Shown here: positions 25,081 to 32,432 of the stretch, piece by piece | Layout: each line of letters starts with the position of its first letter | Numbering within the stretch: position 1 is the first letter of the stretch | Assembly (NCBI GenBank): GCA_964617665.1 | Contig: CAZUAH010000101.1 | Coordinates: forward strand, 1 to 32,432 | Length of the DNA: 32,432 nt | Direction of reading: 5' to 3' | DNA from: JADHUC01 sp964617665 | Lineage (GTDB): Bacteria; Planctomycetota; Planctomycetia; Pirellulales; Pirellulaceae | Made by a program: the position numbers and the translations under genes | The notes under the pieces: generated by a model | The model's database searches: none | What the model was told of the DNA's origin: nothing | What the model saw: the letters and a program-made list of their open reading frames with translations, nothing else

Positions 25081-25611
25081 TCACTGTCGGCGAAGCCAGA
25101 GAATCGCCTTCTTCCCAACGGACACCACCTCGGCCTGATCTCGCTTGTCGGGTACGGCGGCAACCAGCTTCTCGGCCGCGTTCAGGGAAATCTCCCCTCG
25201 TTCGCACGCGTCGACCAAGGGCTTGGCACCTTGGGAGATGACCTTGGATGCTTTGTCCACTTGCGAACCGGATACGCGGAACGCCTTGCCGGCTTCGTCG
25301 CGGGCGTCGCCGGATTCACCCCGTTCCGGCAGCTTTACCGGGGCGGGCTTCTCGTCGCCTTGTTTCAATGTCGCCTTTCTGCGGTCAGCGGCCTTTTCCT
25401 CGAAGATCTCCTGAGCCCGTGCTGCTGCTATTCCGCGCTGGGTGGCGTCCAAGTGTCTACGGTGGAGGTTCTTGGAAATAGCGTAAGCCAGTGCGTCGAA
25501 TTGCTTGCCGTTACTGTCGGCTTCCTCGAACTTCATGGTCTTGCCGAGTTGGCGGCAGGCCATGTAGCGGTTTCGGCCGTCGAGGATTGGGCTACCCGGC
25601 TCGCGTAAGCG
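25081..25611 (-). pseudogene. ParB-like protein, N-terminally truncated
   Basis: The open frame begins right after a stop at 25612-25614 and reads RLREPGSPILDGRNRYMACR, the end of a ParB/Srx-type nuclease fold whose DGxxR motif (ILDGRNRY) is the conserved signature. NLHRRHLDATQRGIAAARA follows, also typical. Upstream, no frame carries the missing first 40 or so residues. The only ATGs are internal (25563 and 25533), and a protein from there would lack the DGRNR core. The middle is a charged linker; the C-terminal part (AFRVSGSQVDKASKVISQG) looks like an HTH-type helix pair. Such proteins bind DNA, often on plasmids or integrative elements. A gene remnant seems most likely. Confidence 0.68.
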
Positions 25612-25775
25612 TTACGATCGATACATCACTCCAACCGCCGTCGTCGATGCAAGTTGCCCGAGTTTTCTCGTAGATTGTAGAACAGCCTTTCCGTTAGCTG
25701 GAGTATCGGGGCTCTGGCTCCGAAGTCGGATGATCGTGCGCTAATGAAACGTGGAAATGTGGGAGTGTCCTTGCC

Positions 25776-26147
25776 GTGCTTGAAATCAGGTTCTCCCGTC
25801 GGACTGCGACCGCCACGCCAACGTCTGAATTGCTCAACCGATTGGCAAGCAAACTCGGTGTCCGATCCCTGCCAAGTCCCTTCCAAGGCAACGGCCCTTT
25901 CCTTCTTGGCGACACCGGAATTTCCATTTCTTTCACGCTTGGGCAGGACAACAAGCCTATCTCGGCCACAGCCGAAGTATCAGACGAGGCCGAAACCTCG
26001 CGTCTATTGGCGATTCTGCGTGTATTCGAGTCGCTGGGTTGGAGCTATTCGAAGAGGGGTTCGACCTCCTCAGCGACCAAGACGTCTGGCGAGGCCATGA
26101 AAAGCGTTGCCTTGAGGCCTGACTTTCCGTCTGGAAGACACGTATAG
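25776..26147 (+). CDS. Hypothetical protein, family shared with the gene at 32100
   Basis: The protein has 123 residues from a GTG start (LEIRFSRRTATATPTSELLN). No known domain. It has a helical start and a beta-rich middle (GISISFTLGQDNKPISATAEV) and SLGWSYS near residue 93. The same layout appears in the 93-residue gene at 32100: EL..(G/R)LA..LG, GIS(I/L)S(F/L), ATA, and SLGW(S/T)(Y/F). The tail after 95 is extra. A small soluble protein, function unknown. The start is uncertain. Confidence 0.62.
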   Translation: MLEIRFSRRTATATPTSELLNRLASKLGVRSLPSPFQGNGPFLLGDTGISISFTLGQDNKPISATAEVSDEAETSRLLAILRVFESLGWSYSKRGSTSSATKTSGEAMKSVALRPDFPSGRHV

Positions 26148-26247
26148 GAAGACTCATTGGGCCGGCTGTCTCTCTTCCCCCCGCGTCTCGCGGGTGGTAG
26201 GGTGGGGACCGTTCTATATCTGCTGCCATCGTGCGGACCAGAGGAAG

Positions 26248-26694
26248 ATGTCCAAGTATCTGACAGTGTTTGACGACCACGACCTTGTGGTTGAAAAAGA
26301 CCATCTCTGCAACTTCAAGCCGTTGCCAGAAAGAGATGCTGTAAGGCATGGAGGTCGCAATATTGGATTTGCGGCGCAAATAGGCGAACACACAGCTGCG
26401 TTCTACGCAGACAATGGATTATTGTGGCTTGAGGTTGACAGAAGACGATGGAATCCACTCGATTCAAAGACGACGTGTGCCTGGGGTCATCACGGAACGT
26501 TCAGTCGATTCACGATTACGGTCAACGGGCAAGTGGAGTTCTCCATCGAGTATCCGGTGTGGTCACAACACGACATTGTTGCACAACTCTGCGAATGGCC
26601 TCCCGACGAATGCATGGACCTGTTCGCCTACGTAGCCGCTATCGTGCAGGACGAGCCGTGGTGGCGTCGTACACTCGCAAGTTGGGAGAGCTAG
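26248..26694 (+). CDS. Hypothetical protein
   Basis: The protein has 148 residues from the ATG at 26248 (MSKYLTVFDDHDLVVEKDHL). It is soluble, with several aromatic residues (WLEVDRRRWNPL, EYPVWSQHDIV, DEPWWRRTLASW), and seems a mixed alpha/beta fold; I do not recognise it. GAGGAAG directly precedes the ATG, a short spacing. An upstream GTG at 26194 would add 18 residues of low likelihood. It sits in the accessory part next to other small orphan genes. Confidence 0.6.
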   Translation: MSKYLTVFDDHDLVVEKDHLCNFKPLPERDAVRHGGRNIGFAAQIGEHTAAFYADNGLLWLEVDRRRWNPLDSKTTCAWGHHGTFSRFTITVNGQVEFSIEYPVWSQHDIVAQLCEWPPDECMDLFAYVAAIVQDEPWWRRTLASWES

Positions 26695-26756
26695 TCCGGC
26701 GACATGCGTCGTGCAAACATGATCCACCAGCAACACACTCTTAGAACGCTAACGCA

Positions 26757-27011
26757 ATGTCAGAGCGGAAGATCGACACCGACAACCCTTATGAACCGCC
26801 AGCCTTTGAAGAGCCGAGATCGAATACCTCAGAACTTTCATCTGAGGTCGCTTTCCTGATAGTTGTCCTGATCCTTGCATCTCTGGCTGCTGTTCTCGGT
26901 GTGGTCATCGACAGGCCACCGATGGTTACGGCTGGGTTTGTGATCGCCTTGGGTGCGATCGGGCGACTCATAATTCTGATGGTTAGGCACAGGAGAAACC
27001 GCGAGCGGTAG
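26757..27011 (+). CDS. Small membrane protein with NPYEPP start
   Basis: The protein has 84 residues. After DTDNPYEPPAFEEP, a short motif common in small planctomycete membrane proteins, there are two hydrophobic helices (about 30-50 and 55-75) and a basic end (MVRHRRNRER). The function is unknown. Confidence 0.65.
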   Translation: MSERKIDTDNPYEPPAFEEPRSNTSELSSEVAFLIVVLILASLAAVLGVVIDRPPMVTAGFVIALGAIGRLIILMVRHRRNRER

Positions 27012-27222
27012 CCACCTTTCAGCCAGCACCTTTTAATCACACTCACAGAAACGGGATGGATTCTTGACGTGAAATCCACATCGCGGTAGGCTCAGCAGCG
27101 CGGGGTGTCAAGATTCCAGTCGGTTGAGACGCCAGCGGCCGACACCACGCAGTTGAATGAGAAACTCGGCGACGCGGTGATCAGCCCGGCCAATTGAGTA
27201 TCGGCGGATCGTGGGGGGATTG

Positions 27223-27972
27223 ATGTACGCCATCCTCGGACTGGCTAGTTTGACCTTCGTCGTCGTTTGTGCTGTGCACGCGGTCAAGACGGGCCGCGCG
27301 TACTACTGGCTGTGGATCATCCTCTTCTTCTCAATCCCCGGCTGCCTGATCTATTTCTTCGTGGAGATGTTACCCGACTTGCGGCGCAACCCGGCGGCCA
27401 AACGCATGGGGTCGGACTTGATAACAGTTGTTGCCCCAGGAAGGAACCTCCGCAAGCTTCAGGAACAGTTGGAGATCACCGACACGGTGTCGAACCGCCA
27501 AGCCCTCGCTCGGTACCATTTGCAGGCGGGGCAGTTCGACGAGGCGATCGACCTGTACCAAACCTGTCTGCACGGTGTCTTCAAAGACGACCCCGGTCTC
27601 ACGCTTGAATTGTCCTACGCGCTGTTCCATAAGGGCAGCTTTGAAGAAGCCAAAGGACTCCTTGACCGTCTCATCGAAGCAGAACTAGGGACTCTCGCCC
27701 CGGAGCGGGACCTGCTTTATGCCCGAACGTTGGAGCAGTTGGGCGACATCGACGCCTCGCTGGTCGCCTTTGAAGCGATCCTTCGGAAGTCTACTGGTGA
27801 GGAGACACACTGTCGTTACGCCATGCTGTTGGAAAAGGCAGGCCGTACGGACGAAGCGAGAGAAGTCTATATCGAGATCGTCAAAGGAGCCAGACGTTCC
27901 CCCGCTTACTACCGCCGGGCCCAGAAACAATGGATCACCACGGCCCGGCAAGCCATTGATCGGTTGAGGTAA
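27223..27972 (+). CDS. TPR protein with N-terminal membrane helices
   Basis: The protein has 249 residues. Two helices at about 1-17 and 25-45 anchor it (LASLTFVVVCAVHAVKTG and YYWLWIILFFSIPGCLIYFFVE); the second matches the PLDc_N-like segment often found in such proteins. From about 80 on there are tetratricopeptide repeats: ALARYHLQAGQFDEAIDLYQ, ALFHKGSFEEAKGLLDRL, ARTLEQLGDIDASLVAFEAI and MLLEKAGRTDEAREVYIEI. TPRs mediate protein contacts. GGGGGA lies before the ATG at 27223. Its partner is not visible. Confidence 0.82.
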   Translation: MYAILGLASLTFVVVCAVHAVKTGRAYYWLWIILFFSIPGCLIYFFVEMLPDLRRNPAAKRMGSDLITVVAPGRNLRKLQEQLEITDTVSNRQALARYHLQAGQFDEAIDLYQTCLHGVFKDDPGLTLELSYALFHKGSFEEAKGLLDRLIEAELGTLAPERDLLYARTLEQLGDIDASLVAFEAILRKSTGEETHCRYAMLLEKAGRTDEAREVYIEIVKGARRSPAYYRRAQKQWITTARQAIDRLR

Positions 27973-28100
27973 CTCCCCTGGCTCTTGTTGGGCGTGTTCT
28001 CGACCAGCCCATCGCGTGGCTTGCTGAGGCACCATTCCACACGGCGCGCTTTGTTCGAAGGTGCCGGTGACGGGCTCTGATCGGCGCTACGTCGCGCCGG

Positions 28101-28328
28101 TCATCTGCATGGATTATCCGGCCGACCAACGTGGCGGTCAATCGGCGCGACTTCGGACCCGAGTTCCTCCCCGCGGACCCGCCACGCCCAGGACTCGAGC
28201 AGTCCGGCGACGAACGCCGGTACCGCTGCCATCCATCGCAGGTACGCGGCCAGCTCTTCTGCCAGAGAGGCGAGGCTCGCCCAATCCGGCTCCACCAGCC
28301 CTCGAATTGCGATCAATGTGTCCCGCAT
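28101..28328 (-). CDS. Possible small hypothetical protein
   Basis: The protein would have 75 residues, starting MRDTLIAIRGLVEPDWASLA, with a helical middle (LAEELAAYLRWMAAVPAFVAG). AGAGGG stands 8 bases before the ATG. No family is known and the opposite strand is also open here, so it may be spurious. Confidence 0.32.
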   Translation of the reverse strand: MRDTLIAIRGLVEPDWASLASLAEELAAYLRWMAAVPAFVAGLLESWAWRVRGEELGSEVAPIDRHVGRPDNPCR

Positions 28329-28596
28329 CCCAAGTGCCCTCTGTTGGCTCGGCCTCGGCCGGCGCTGCTTGGCGCCGGTGGGGCGTGAAGCGGTCAACCG
28401 AGCGCACAGGCCGGGACGGCCGCACTACCAACACAACGAACATCGGCAGCAAACCTTCAACCGCCGCGCCAGACCCGGAAGAGCCGGAGACCGTTGACGA
28501 CATCGTGTCCGAAGGATCGGAGCCTGTCGAGTTCGAATATTCGGGCTAGCAAATTGCGTGCCGTGTCTCAAGATAGTGCAGCGTTTCTGGGTTGCG

Positions 28597-28622
28597 ATTC
28601 AGTCGACATTCGTCGACTGAAT
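28597..28622. repeat. Perfect inverted repeat, 11-bp arms with 4-bp centre
   Basis: ATTCAGTCGAC - ATTC - GTCGACTGAAT. It lies about 50 bp upstream of the serine recombinase start. Its position and symmetry suit a recombination half-site pair or an operator for the recombinase. Confidence 0.85.
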
Positions 28623-28626
28623 TGAA

Positions 28627-28640
28627 GCGACATTTCTCGC
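28627..28640. repeat. Second, weaker palindrome
   Basis: GCGA - CATTTC - TCGC. It shares the core CGACATT with the first site, with its centre 24 bp further on. Perhaps a second binding site for the same protein. Confidence 0.5.
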
Positions 28641-28671
28641 TCCTGAACGAACTACCCAACAGGAGGGCAAA

Positions 28672-29373
28672 ATGACATCAGCAAAGAGATTTGTGGCGTA
28701 TTACCGAGTCAGCACCGACAAGCAGGGTAAGTCAGGCCTGGGGCTGGAAGGGCAAGAGGCGGCGGTTGCCGAATACGCTTGCCAGGATGGCGGCCGGGTG
28801 ATCTGCGACTACGTTAAGGTGGAGAGTGGAAGAAACGGGGATCGGCCCGAACTGGCCAAGGCGACGGCTCACGCCCGGCGCAGCAAGGCCACGCTGGTCG
28901 TCGCCAAGCTGGACCGGTTGGCGCGCAACATGGCCCTGACGTCGACCCTCATGGAATCCGGCGTCGACTTCGTGGCCTGCGACAACCCACACGCCAACAA
29001 GTTCACCATTCACATTCTCGCGGCCGTCGCCGAGCACGAGGCCGAGCAGATCTCCCAGAGAACGAAAGTCGCCCTGGCAGCGGCGAAGCGGCGCGGCGTG
29101 AAACTCGGTAGCGCCCGCCCTGGGCATTGGGACAGAATAGAGCACAAGCGGCAGGCCGGCCTTACGAAAGCCCGCAAGGCAGCCGCGGAGGCCCACAGGA
29201 AGGCGTTCGATCGCGAGTATGCCGACTTGGTACCGCTCATCCGTGACTCGAGGGAAGCCGGTAGGACTTACCAAGCGATAGCCGACGAACTCAACAACAT
29301 GGGCCACACCACCCGCTGCGGTCGCCGCTGGAACCGGACGCAGGTGTTGCGTGTGCTGAAGCGGTCGGCATAG
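28672..29373 (+). CDS. Serine recombinase (resolvase/invertase family)
   Basis: The protein has 233 residues. The N-terminal resolvase domain (about 6-140) has YYRVSTDKQGKSGLGLEGQ, with Ser14 as the catalytic residue, then KLDRLARN with the conserved arginines, and HILAAVAEHEAEQISQRTKVAL. The C-terminal part (about 150-233) is a recombinase-type HTH region: GRTYQAIADELNNMGHTTR and then W..TQVLRVLKR. It cuts and rejoins DNA through a Ser-DNA link; small members act as resolvases, invertases or transposon integrases. AGGAGG precedes the ATG. All key residues seem present, so it is likely active. Two palindromes just upstream may be its sites. No transposase partner (such as TnpA) is seen nearby, so it might mobilise or resolve a larger element. 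Confidence 0.93.
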   Translation: MTSAKRFVAYYRVSTDKQGKSGLGLEGQEAAVAEYACQDGGRVICDYVKVESGRNGDRPELAKATAHARRSKATLVVAKLDRLARNMALTSTLMESGVDFVACDNPHANKFTIHILAAVAEHEAEQISQRTKVALAAAKRRGVKLGSARPGHWDRIEHKRQAGLTKARKAAAEAHRKAFDREYADLVPLIRDSREAGRTYQAIADELNNMGHTTRCGRRWNRTQVLRVLKRSA

Positions 29374-29475
29374 TCCCGGGCGCGGGCATTGTCCGCGTAC
29401 CTCTTCGCCCCAGCGCCATGCCTCCGTCATGCCGGCCCTCTCGGCGGCTCGTCTACCGTGATGACTGGCTCCTAT

Positions 29476-29886
29476 TCAAGCCACGTCCTCCAAGATTTGT
29501 TCGGCGGTTTTAATGAAGTCCTTCAACTCCACGCCGCGTAACTCCTCCGATCGTAAGTCATGCGTCTTCTTCAGCGTGTCGTAGCCTTCGTAGAACTCGA
29601 GTCGGACACAAGTGTCATCGATAACCGTCGCCACCGCTAACGGCGTCTGGTTCGCCATCGGCGTCTGCTCATCAACGCGATGCTTGCGATCGCCCATGAT
29701 GAACTGGAACAGCGTCCGCGGTTCGGCGGGATTGTTGACATCAGCCCACGCGACTGGTTCGCCGTCGTCGGTAACCAAGTCGCACCGTAAGGTTTCCAGC
29801 TGATCGATCTGCTGTTGCGTCACGGTAGTACTGACGGCTTGTTCGCCGTTGGAGCCGACGAACTGGAGAACCTGCTTGCGCATCAT
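29476..29886 (-). CDS. Hypothetical protein
   Basis: The protein has 136 residues, soluble and acidic, with no family recognised (MRKQVLQFVGSNGEQAVSTT; later LEFYEGYDTLKKTHDLRSEE). AAGGAG lies 6 bases before the ATG at 29886; a second ATG follows at 29883. It has its own good ribosome binding site and ordinary codon use, so it seems a real gene. Confidence 0.7.
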   Translation of the reverse strand: MMRKQVLQFVGSNGEQAVSTTVTQQQIDQLETLRCDLVTDDGEPVAWADVNNPAEPRTLFQFIMGDRKHRVDEQTPMANQTPLAVATVIDDTCVRLEFYEGYDTLKKTHDLRSEELRGVELKDFIKTAEQILEDVA

Positions 29887-29959
29887 GGTTGGCTCCTTCC
29901 CGGAAAGCTACGCGTGGTGGGGAGTGATTCGGTGGGATCTCGGAGGTAGGGGCCGGCGT

Positions 29960-29978
29960 CCCAAGCGTCCCAAGCGTG
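29960..29978. repeat. Short tandem repeat
   Basis: The 9-base unit 'cgtcccaag' occurs twice in tandem. Possibly chance. Confidence 0.4.
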
Positions 29979-30108
29979 GCAGCTTGGTAGCGTAGGGTTT
30001 CAGCAGTATAGAGTCGCGCAGCTCGGGAAACAACAAGAATCCTGAGCTGTCGGTTTGATTCACATTTCCCCGGCCACCTGCTACAAAGAGGGCAGGGAGG
30101 CCGTTGTC

Positions 30109-30678
30109 ATGCTCAGATTCTCGCTGCTGACGTTGCTGGGTGTGGTTCTGGTTTCTGCTATTGGCTCTGCGGCTCTGGCAAGCCCGACCGACACATGGCG
30201 GCAGGTGATAGTTACTGGCACTGTCATCGCCCTGCTGGTTGCCACCTTGATTGCACCTGCCAAGCGTCCGGTGCTGTCTTTCGCATTTGGATTCGCTGTA
30301 ACCGGCTGGCTCTATCTCGTGTTGACCTTCAGTGGGGGCCTGGGTGTCCAGGAGCATCTTCTAACGGAACGGGGATCAACCTGGCTTTGCCGACGGATTC
30401 ACCAGGAGGTAATTGCATTTCCTCCACAGGTTGGTGGGAGAAGCCCTGTCGTGTGGAACCAACGGTATGGGACAGGATTCGTTACCACTGCATCGTCTCC
30501 ATCAGCGTTCCACCTTTTCCCGTCTCCGTCCCCAATGTCGACGTGGCACAACTTCCACGCCATCGGGCGTTCCCTCTGGACGCTTATCCTGGCAACCATC
30601 GGTGGCTTTTTCGCAAGTTGGCTTGGACGGCGACGGGATGGAGGGAAGCCGACGCCGAGCGAACTGGCCGAGTCATGA
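30109..30678 (+). CDS. Membrane protein with RFSLLTLL start
   Basis: The protein has 189 residues starting MLRFSLLTLLGVVLVSAIG. It has three N-terminal membrane helices (about 4-24, 30-48 and 54-74), a soluble loop of 65 residues, and a last helix near 148-170 (LWTLILATIGGFFASWLG) before a short basic tail. The RFSL start is a recurrent theme in small planctomycete membrane proteins. The start is set at an ATG preceded by GGGAGG. No function is known. The leucine-rich-repeat gene follows 54 bp downstream. Confidence 0.7.
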   Translation: MLRFSLLTLLGVVLVSAIGSAALASPTDTWRQVIVTGTVIALLVATLIAPAKRPVLSFAFGFAVTGWLYLVLTFSGGLGVQEHLLTERGSTWLCRRIHQEVIAFPPQVGGRSPVVWNQRYGTGFVTTASSPSAFHLFPSPSPMSTWHNFHAIGRSLWTLILATIGGFFASWLGRRRDGGKPTPSELAES

Positions 30679-30732
30679 GCTGCGCCACAGCGGAGCCGGG
30701 GGCATCGAAGTCGCGGAATATGTGAGTCAACA

Positions 30733-31608
30733 ATGGCTGAGAAGAAGAGGAAACGCCGCTGGATGCAGTTCAGCCTCCGCACCGTGTTCATCTTGTTGAC
30801 GTGTTTCTGCGTTTGGTTCGGATTCAAGGTGAACCGTGCTCGGAAACAAGAGGCGGCCGTCAATGCACTCCAAGAACTGGGATGCAACATTACCTACGAC
30901 TACCGACTCGACCGCGACGGGGCTTACATCGATCCAACGCCTGATCCGCCTAGGCCTCAGTGGCTCCGTCGGTTGCTCAGTGACCATTTCTTCGATGATG
31001 TCGTTATGGTCACGGTCTCCGATGCCAACGACGAGAAGCTTCGTCTGGCAGCGACTTACCTTACCCAGTTGACTACACTGAAGTCACTTCAAGTGAGCCA
31101 CTCGGAAATCACAGATACGGGGATCGCGCATCTTTGCTCGCTTGGCCAAGTCCGCGAGCTGTGGCTTGGCGGAAACCGCAGCCTGACGGGCAAGTCGATA
31201 CCCCACCTTTCGCGTCTCACGAACCTCCGAACACTGGAATTGTGGCACGCCAATATCGATGACGACGACCTGCAGTATCTTCGTGGACTGCACAGCCTCG
31301 AAAAACTTGAGATCAGCTTCACTCAGGTGACCGACAGGGGGCTTCATCATCTCAGCGAGATCCGAAGCCTCAGGATTCTCGGCCTGAATGAAAACGCGAT
31401 CACGGACGCTGGAGTGAAGGAACTGGAGACGCACAAAGATCTCGAACAACTAGACCTGGGGCGAACCCAAGTCACCGACGGCTGTGTGCCGAGCTTGAGC
31501 ACACTCAAGAGCATGAAGGACCTTTCCCTGCTCCAAACCGACGTGACGCCGGAAGGGATCCGGCGACTTGCGGCTGCCTTGCCCAATGCGAAGATCTCCT
31601 ATCCGTAG
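30733..31608 (+). CDS. Membrane-anchored leucine-rich-repeat protein
   Basis: The protein has 291 residues. A basic start, then FSLRTVFILLTCFCVWFGFK (13-32) is one membrane helix. From about 90 on there are seven or so leucine-rich repeats of the cysteine-containing/RNase-inhibitor-like type, 'L..L..LDLG.TQVTD.G...L': LKSLQVSHSEITDTGIAHL, LRTLELWHANIDDDDLQYL, LEKLEISFTQVTDRGLHHL, LRILGLNENAITDAGVKEL and so on. It should bind a protein partner on the outer face of the membrane. Typical of Planctomycetes; the partner is unknown. Confidence 0.88.
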   Translation: MAEKKRKRRWMQFSLRTVFILLTCFCVWFGFKVNRARKQEAAVNALQELGCNITYDYRLDRDGAYIDPTPDPPRPQWLRRLLSDHFFDDVVMVTVSDANDEKLRLAATYLTQLTTLKSLQVSHSEITDTGIAHLCSLGQVRELWLGGNRSLTGKSIPHLSRLTNLRTLELWHANIDDDDLQYLRGLHSLEKLEISFTQVTDRGLHHLSEIRSLRILGLNENAITDAGVKELETHKDLEQLDLGRTQVTDGCVPSLSTLKSMKDLSLLQTDVTPEGIRRLAAALPNAKISYP

Positions 31609-32099
31609 GAAGACAGGCTTGGAAGTCTCGCCGAAAATCTGCCGCCGCCACGGCCGAGTGCAAGGACGAGAGAGCCATGTGCTTGGAACCTGAGGCGTAT
31701 TCATTTGCCTGCCCAGTTTCCGTGACGTAGCCTGTATTGCGTTTTCTTTGCGGTTGGCCACGTTGGCTTGGCGCTGGCGTGGCCTTTTCCGTTTCTTGTC
31801 ACTGCCAGTTGATCTTGACGTGTGTCTGCTACGTCGATAGCCTCTCGCCCTCTTCGCTTTCAGCCGTGTTGGTTGACTTCCCCCCTGCAACCAACGCGGC
31901 TTTTCTTGTTACGCCCCGCAACCATCAACGGTCAGCACGATCATCATGCCGCAAAGGGATTGCAGACCAGCAACCACTTTGACGCATTTCCTTTTTCGCC
32001 TACGTCCGCAGAATTAATATGCACACGCCTGCGTTGCTCTCCGTGTACGACTGTTCCGCTTTGCCCTCCGCTTTCCGGCCTCTGTGTGGAGGCGGTACG
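31609..32099. other. Gene-poor stretch
   Basis: About 490 bp with no gene I can support. It is pyrimidine-rich on the plus strand (31740-31900). No clear hairpin. Confidence 0.55.
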
Positions 32100-32381
32100 A
32101 TGTTTAGCGAGATCTCTTTCTGCCCCGGTGAAAGGGCAACCGTGCGATCCGTCGAAGAACTGCATCGGGGCCTGGCCGCCGAGTTGGGCTCGCCACACAC
32201 CGTTGCGATTCGCGAAGGCGGAAGTTCTATTGAACTGGTTGAGTTTGGCATCAGCCTTTCACTCGTCTTTGATGACAAGGGAGATCTATTGGTCGCCACG
32301 GCAGCTCTTCCCAGCAACGTCGATTTTGGCCATGTCTCCGAACTGTGTAAAGCATTCTTGAGTTTGGGGTGGACGTTCTAG
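32100..32381 (+). CDS. Hypothetical protein, family shared with the gene at 25776
   Basis: The protein has 93 residues from the ATG at 32100, with TGGAGG upstream (MFSEISFCPGERATVRSVEE). The body is alpha/beta: ELHRGLAAELG, then GISLSLVFDDKGDLLVATAAL and the ending FLSLGWTF. The same landmarks are in the gene at 25776, so the two form a small family. It stops close to the right edge of the window. No function is known. Confidence 0.68.
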   Translation: MFSEISFCPGERATVRSVEELHRGLAAELGSPHTVAIREGGSSIELVEFGISLSLVFDDKGDLLVATAALPSNVDFGHVSELCKAFLSLGWTF

Positions 32382-32432
32382 TGCCGCAACCGGTAAGTCC
32401 TACGTCGCTAGAGCCAGAACTTGCCTGTTTTT

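Larger units (their letters stand above)
27973..28671. other. Stretch between the TPR gene and the recombinase
   Basis: About 700 bp. It holds a possible minus-strand small gene (28101-28328) and two palindromic sites (28597-28640) before the recombinase. Otherwise I see nothing; the plus-strand frame 28061-28549 is probably a shadow, although its last 40 codons are acidic and protein-like. Confidence 0.5.

Noticed and set aside
28061..28549. 162-codon plus-strand frame before the recombinase
   Set aside because: Pro/Arg-rich with no start signal or family; the last 40 codons look protein-like but that is not enough.
31450..31890. 146-codon minus-strand frame
   Set aside because: It overlaps the leucine-rich-repeat gene and is Arg/Lys-rich with low complexity.

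Overview
The window looks like a piece of a Planctomycetes genome (Pirellulales-like), probably from a metagenome assembly. The reasons are: Tat-exported NodB-like and Gfo/Idh/MocA enzymes, a GH89 alpha-N-acetylglucosaminidase, HEAT and leucine-rich-repeat proteins with a short membrane anchor, small proteins with an N-terminal 'NPYEPP' or 'RFSL(R/K)T' plus membrane helix, and a zinc-ribbon STAS protein. A run of exactly 100 N lies between two identical 55-bp ends, which is what an unmerged k-mer overlap between contigs looks like.

Region 1 (1-7439, + strand) holds amino-sugar and polysaccharide functions: the end of a GH20-GH89-CBM32 multidomain glycosidase, a membrane metallophosphoesterase, a Tat-exported NodB-like deacetylase and a Tat-exported Gfo/Idh/MocA oxidoreductase. 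Region 2 (7473-12395, - strand) holds a type II toxin-antitoxin pair whose PIN toxin is frameshifted, a membrane-anchored hypothetical protein, an SMP-30/gluconolactonase-like protein, a membrane protein with a duplicated zinc knuckle, and transketolase. Region 3 (12642-19666) holds a methyltransferase (+), then on the - strand UDP-glucose 4-epimerase, an FHA-ABC transporter fusion, an exported HEAT-repeat protein 17 bp upstream of it, and an exported hypothetical protein.

Region 4 (about 20.1-32.4 kb) is accessory in character. It has a zinc-ribbon STAS protein, many short unrecognised genes, a tight cluster (22.17-24.6 kb) with HTH and coiled-coil-like proteins, an N-terminally truncated ParB-like gene, a small serine recombinase with two palindromic sites just upstream, a leucine-rich-repeat protein, and two copies of an unrecognised small protein family 6 kb apart. 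Four genes (the PIN toxin and three in the 22-24 kb cluster) are each split by a frame break that one inserted base would repair. The long housekeeping genes show no such breaks, so gene decay is more likely than uniform sequencing error.

I found no CRISPR array, rRNA, convincing tRNA or complete insertion sequence. I cannot name a clearly new defence or biosynthetic system. The best leads are the glycosidase fusion, the recombinase-proximal palindromes, the paralogous small-protein families and the FHA-ABC/HEAT pair.
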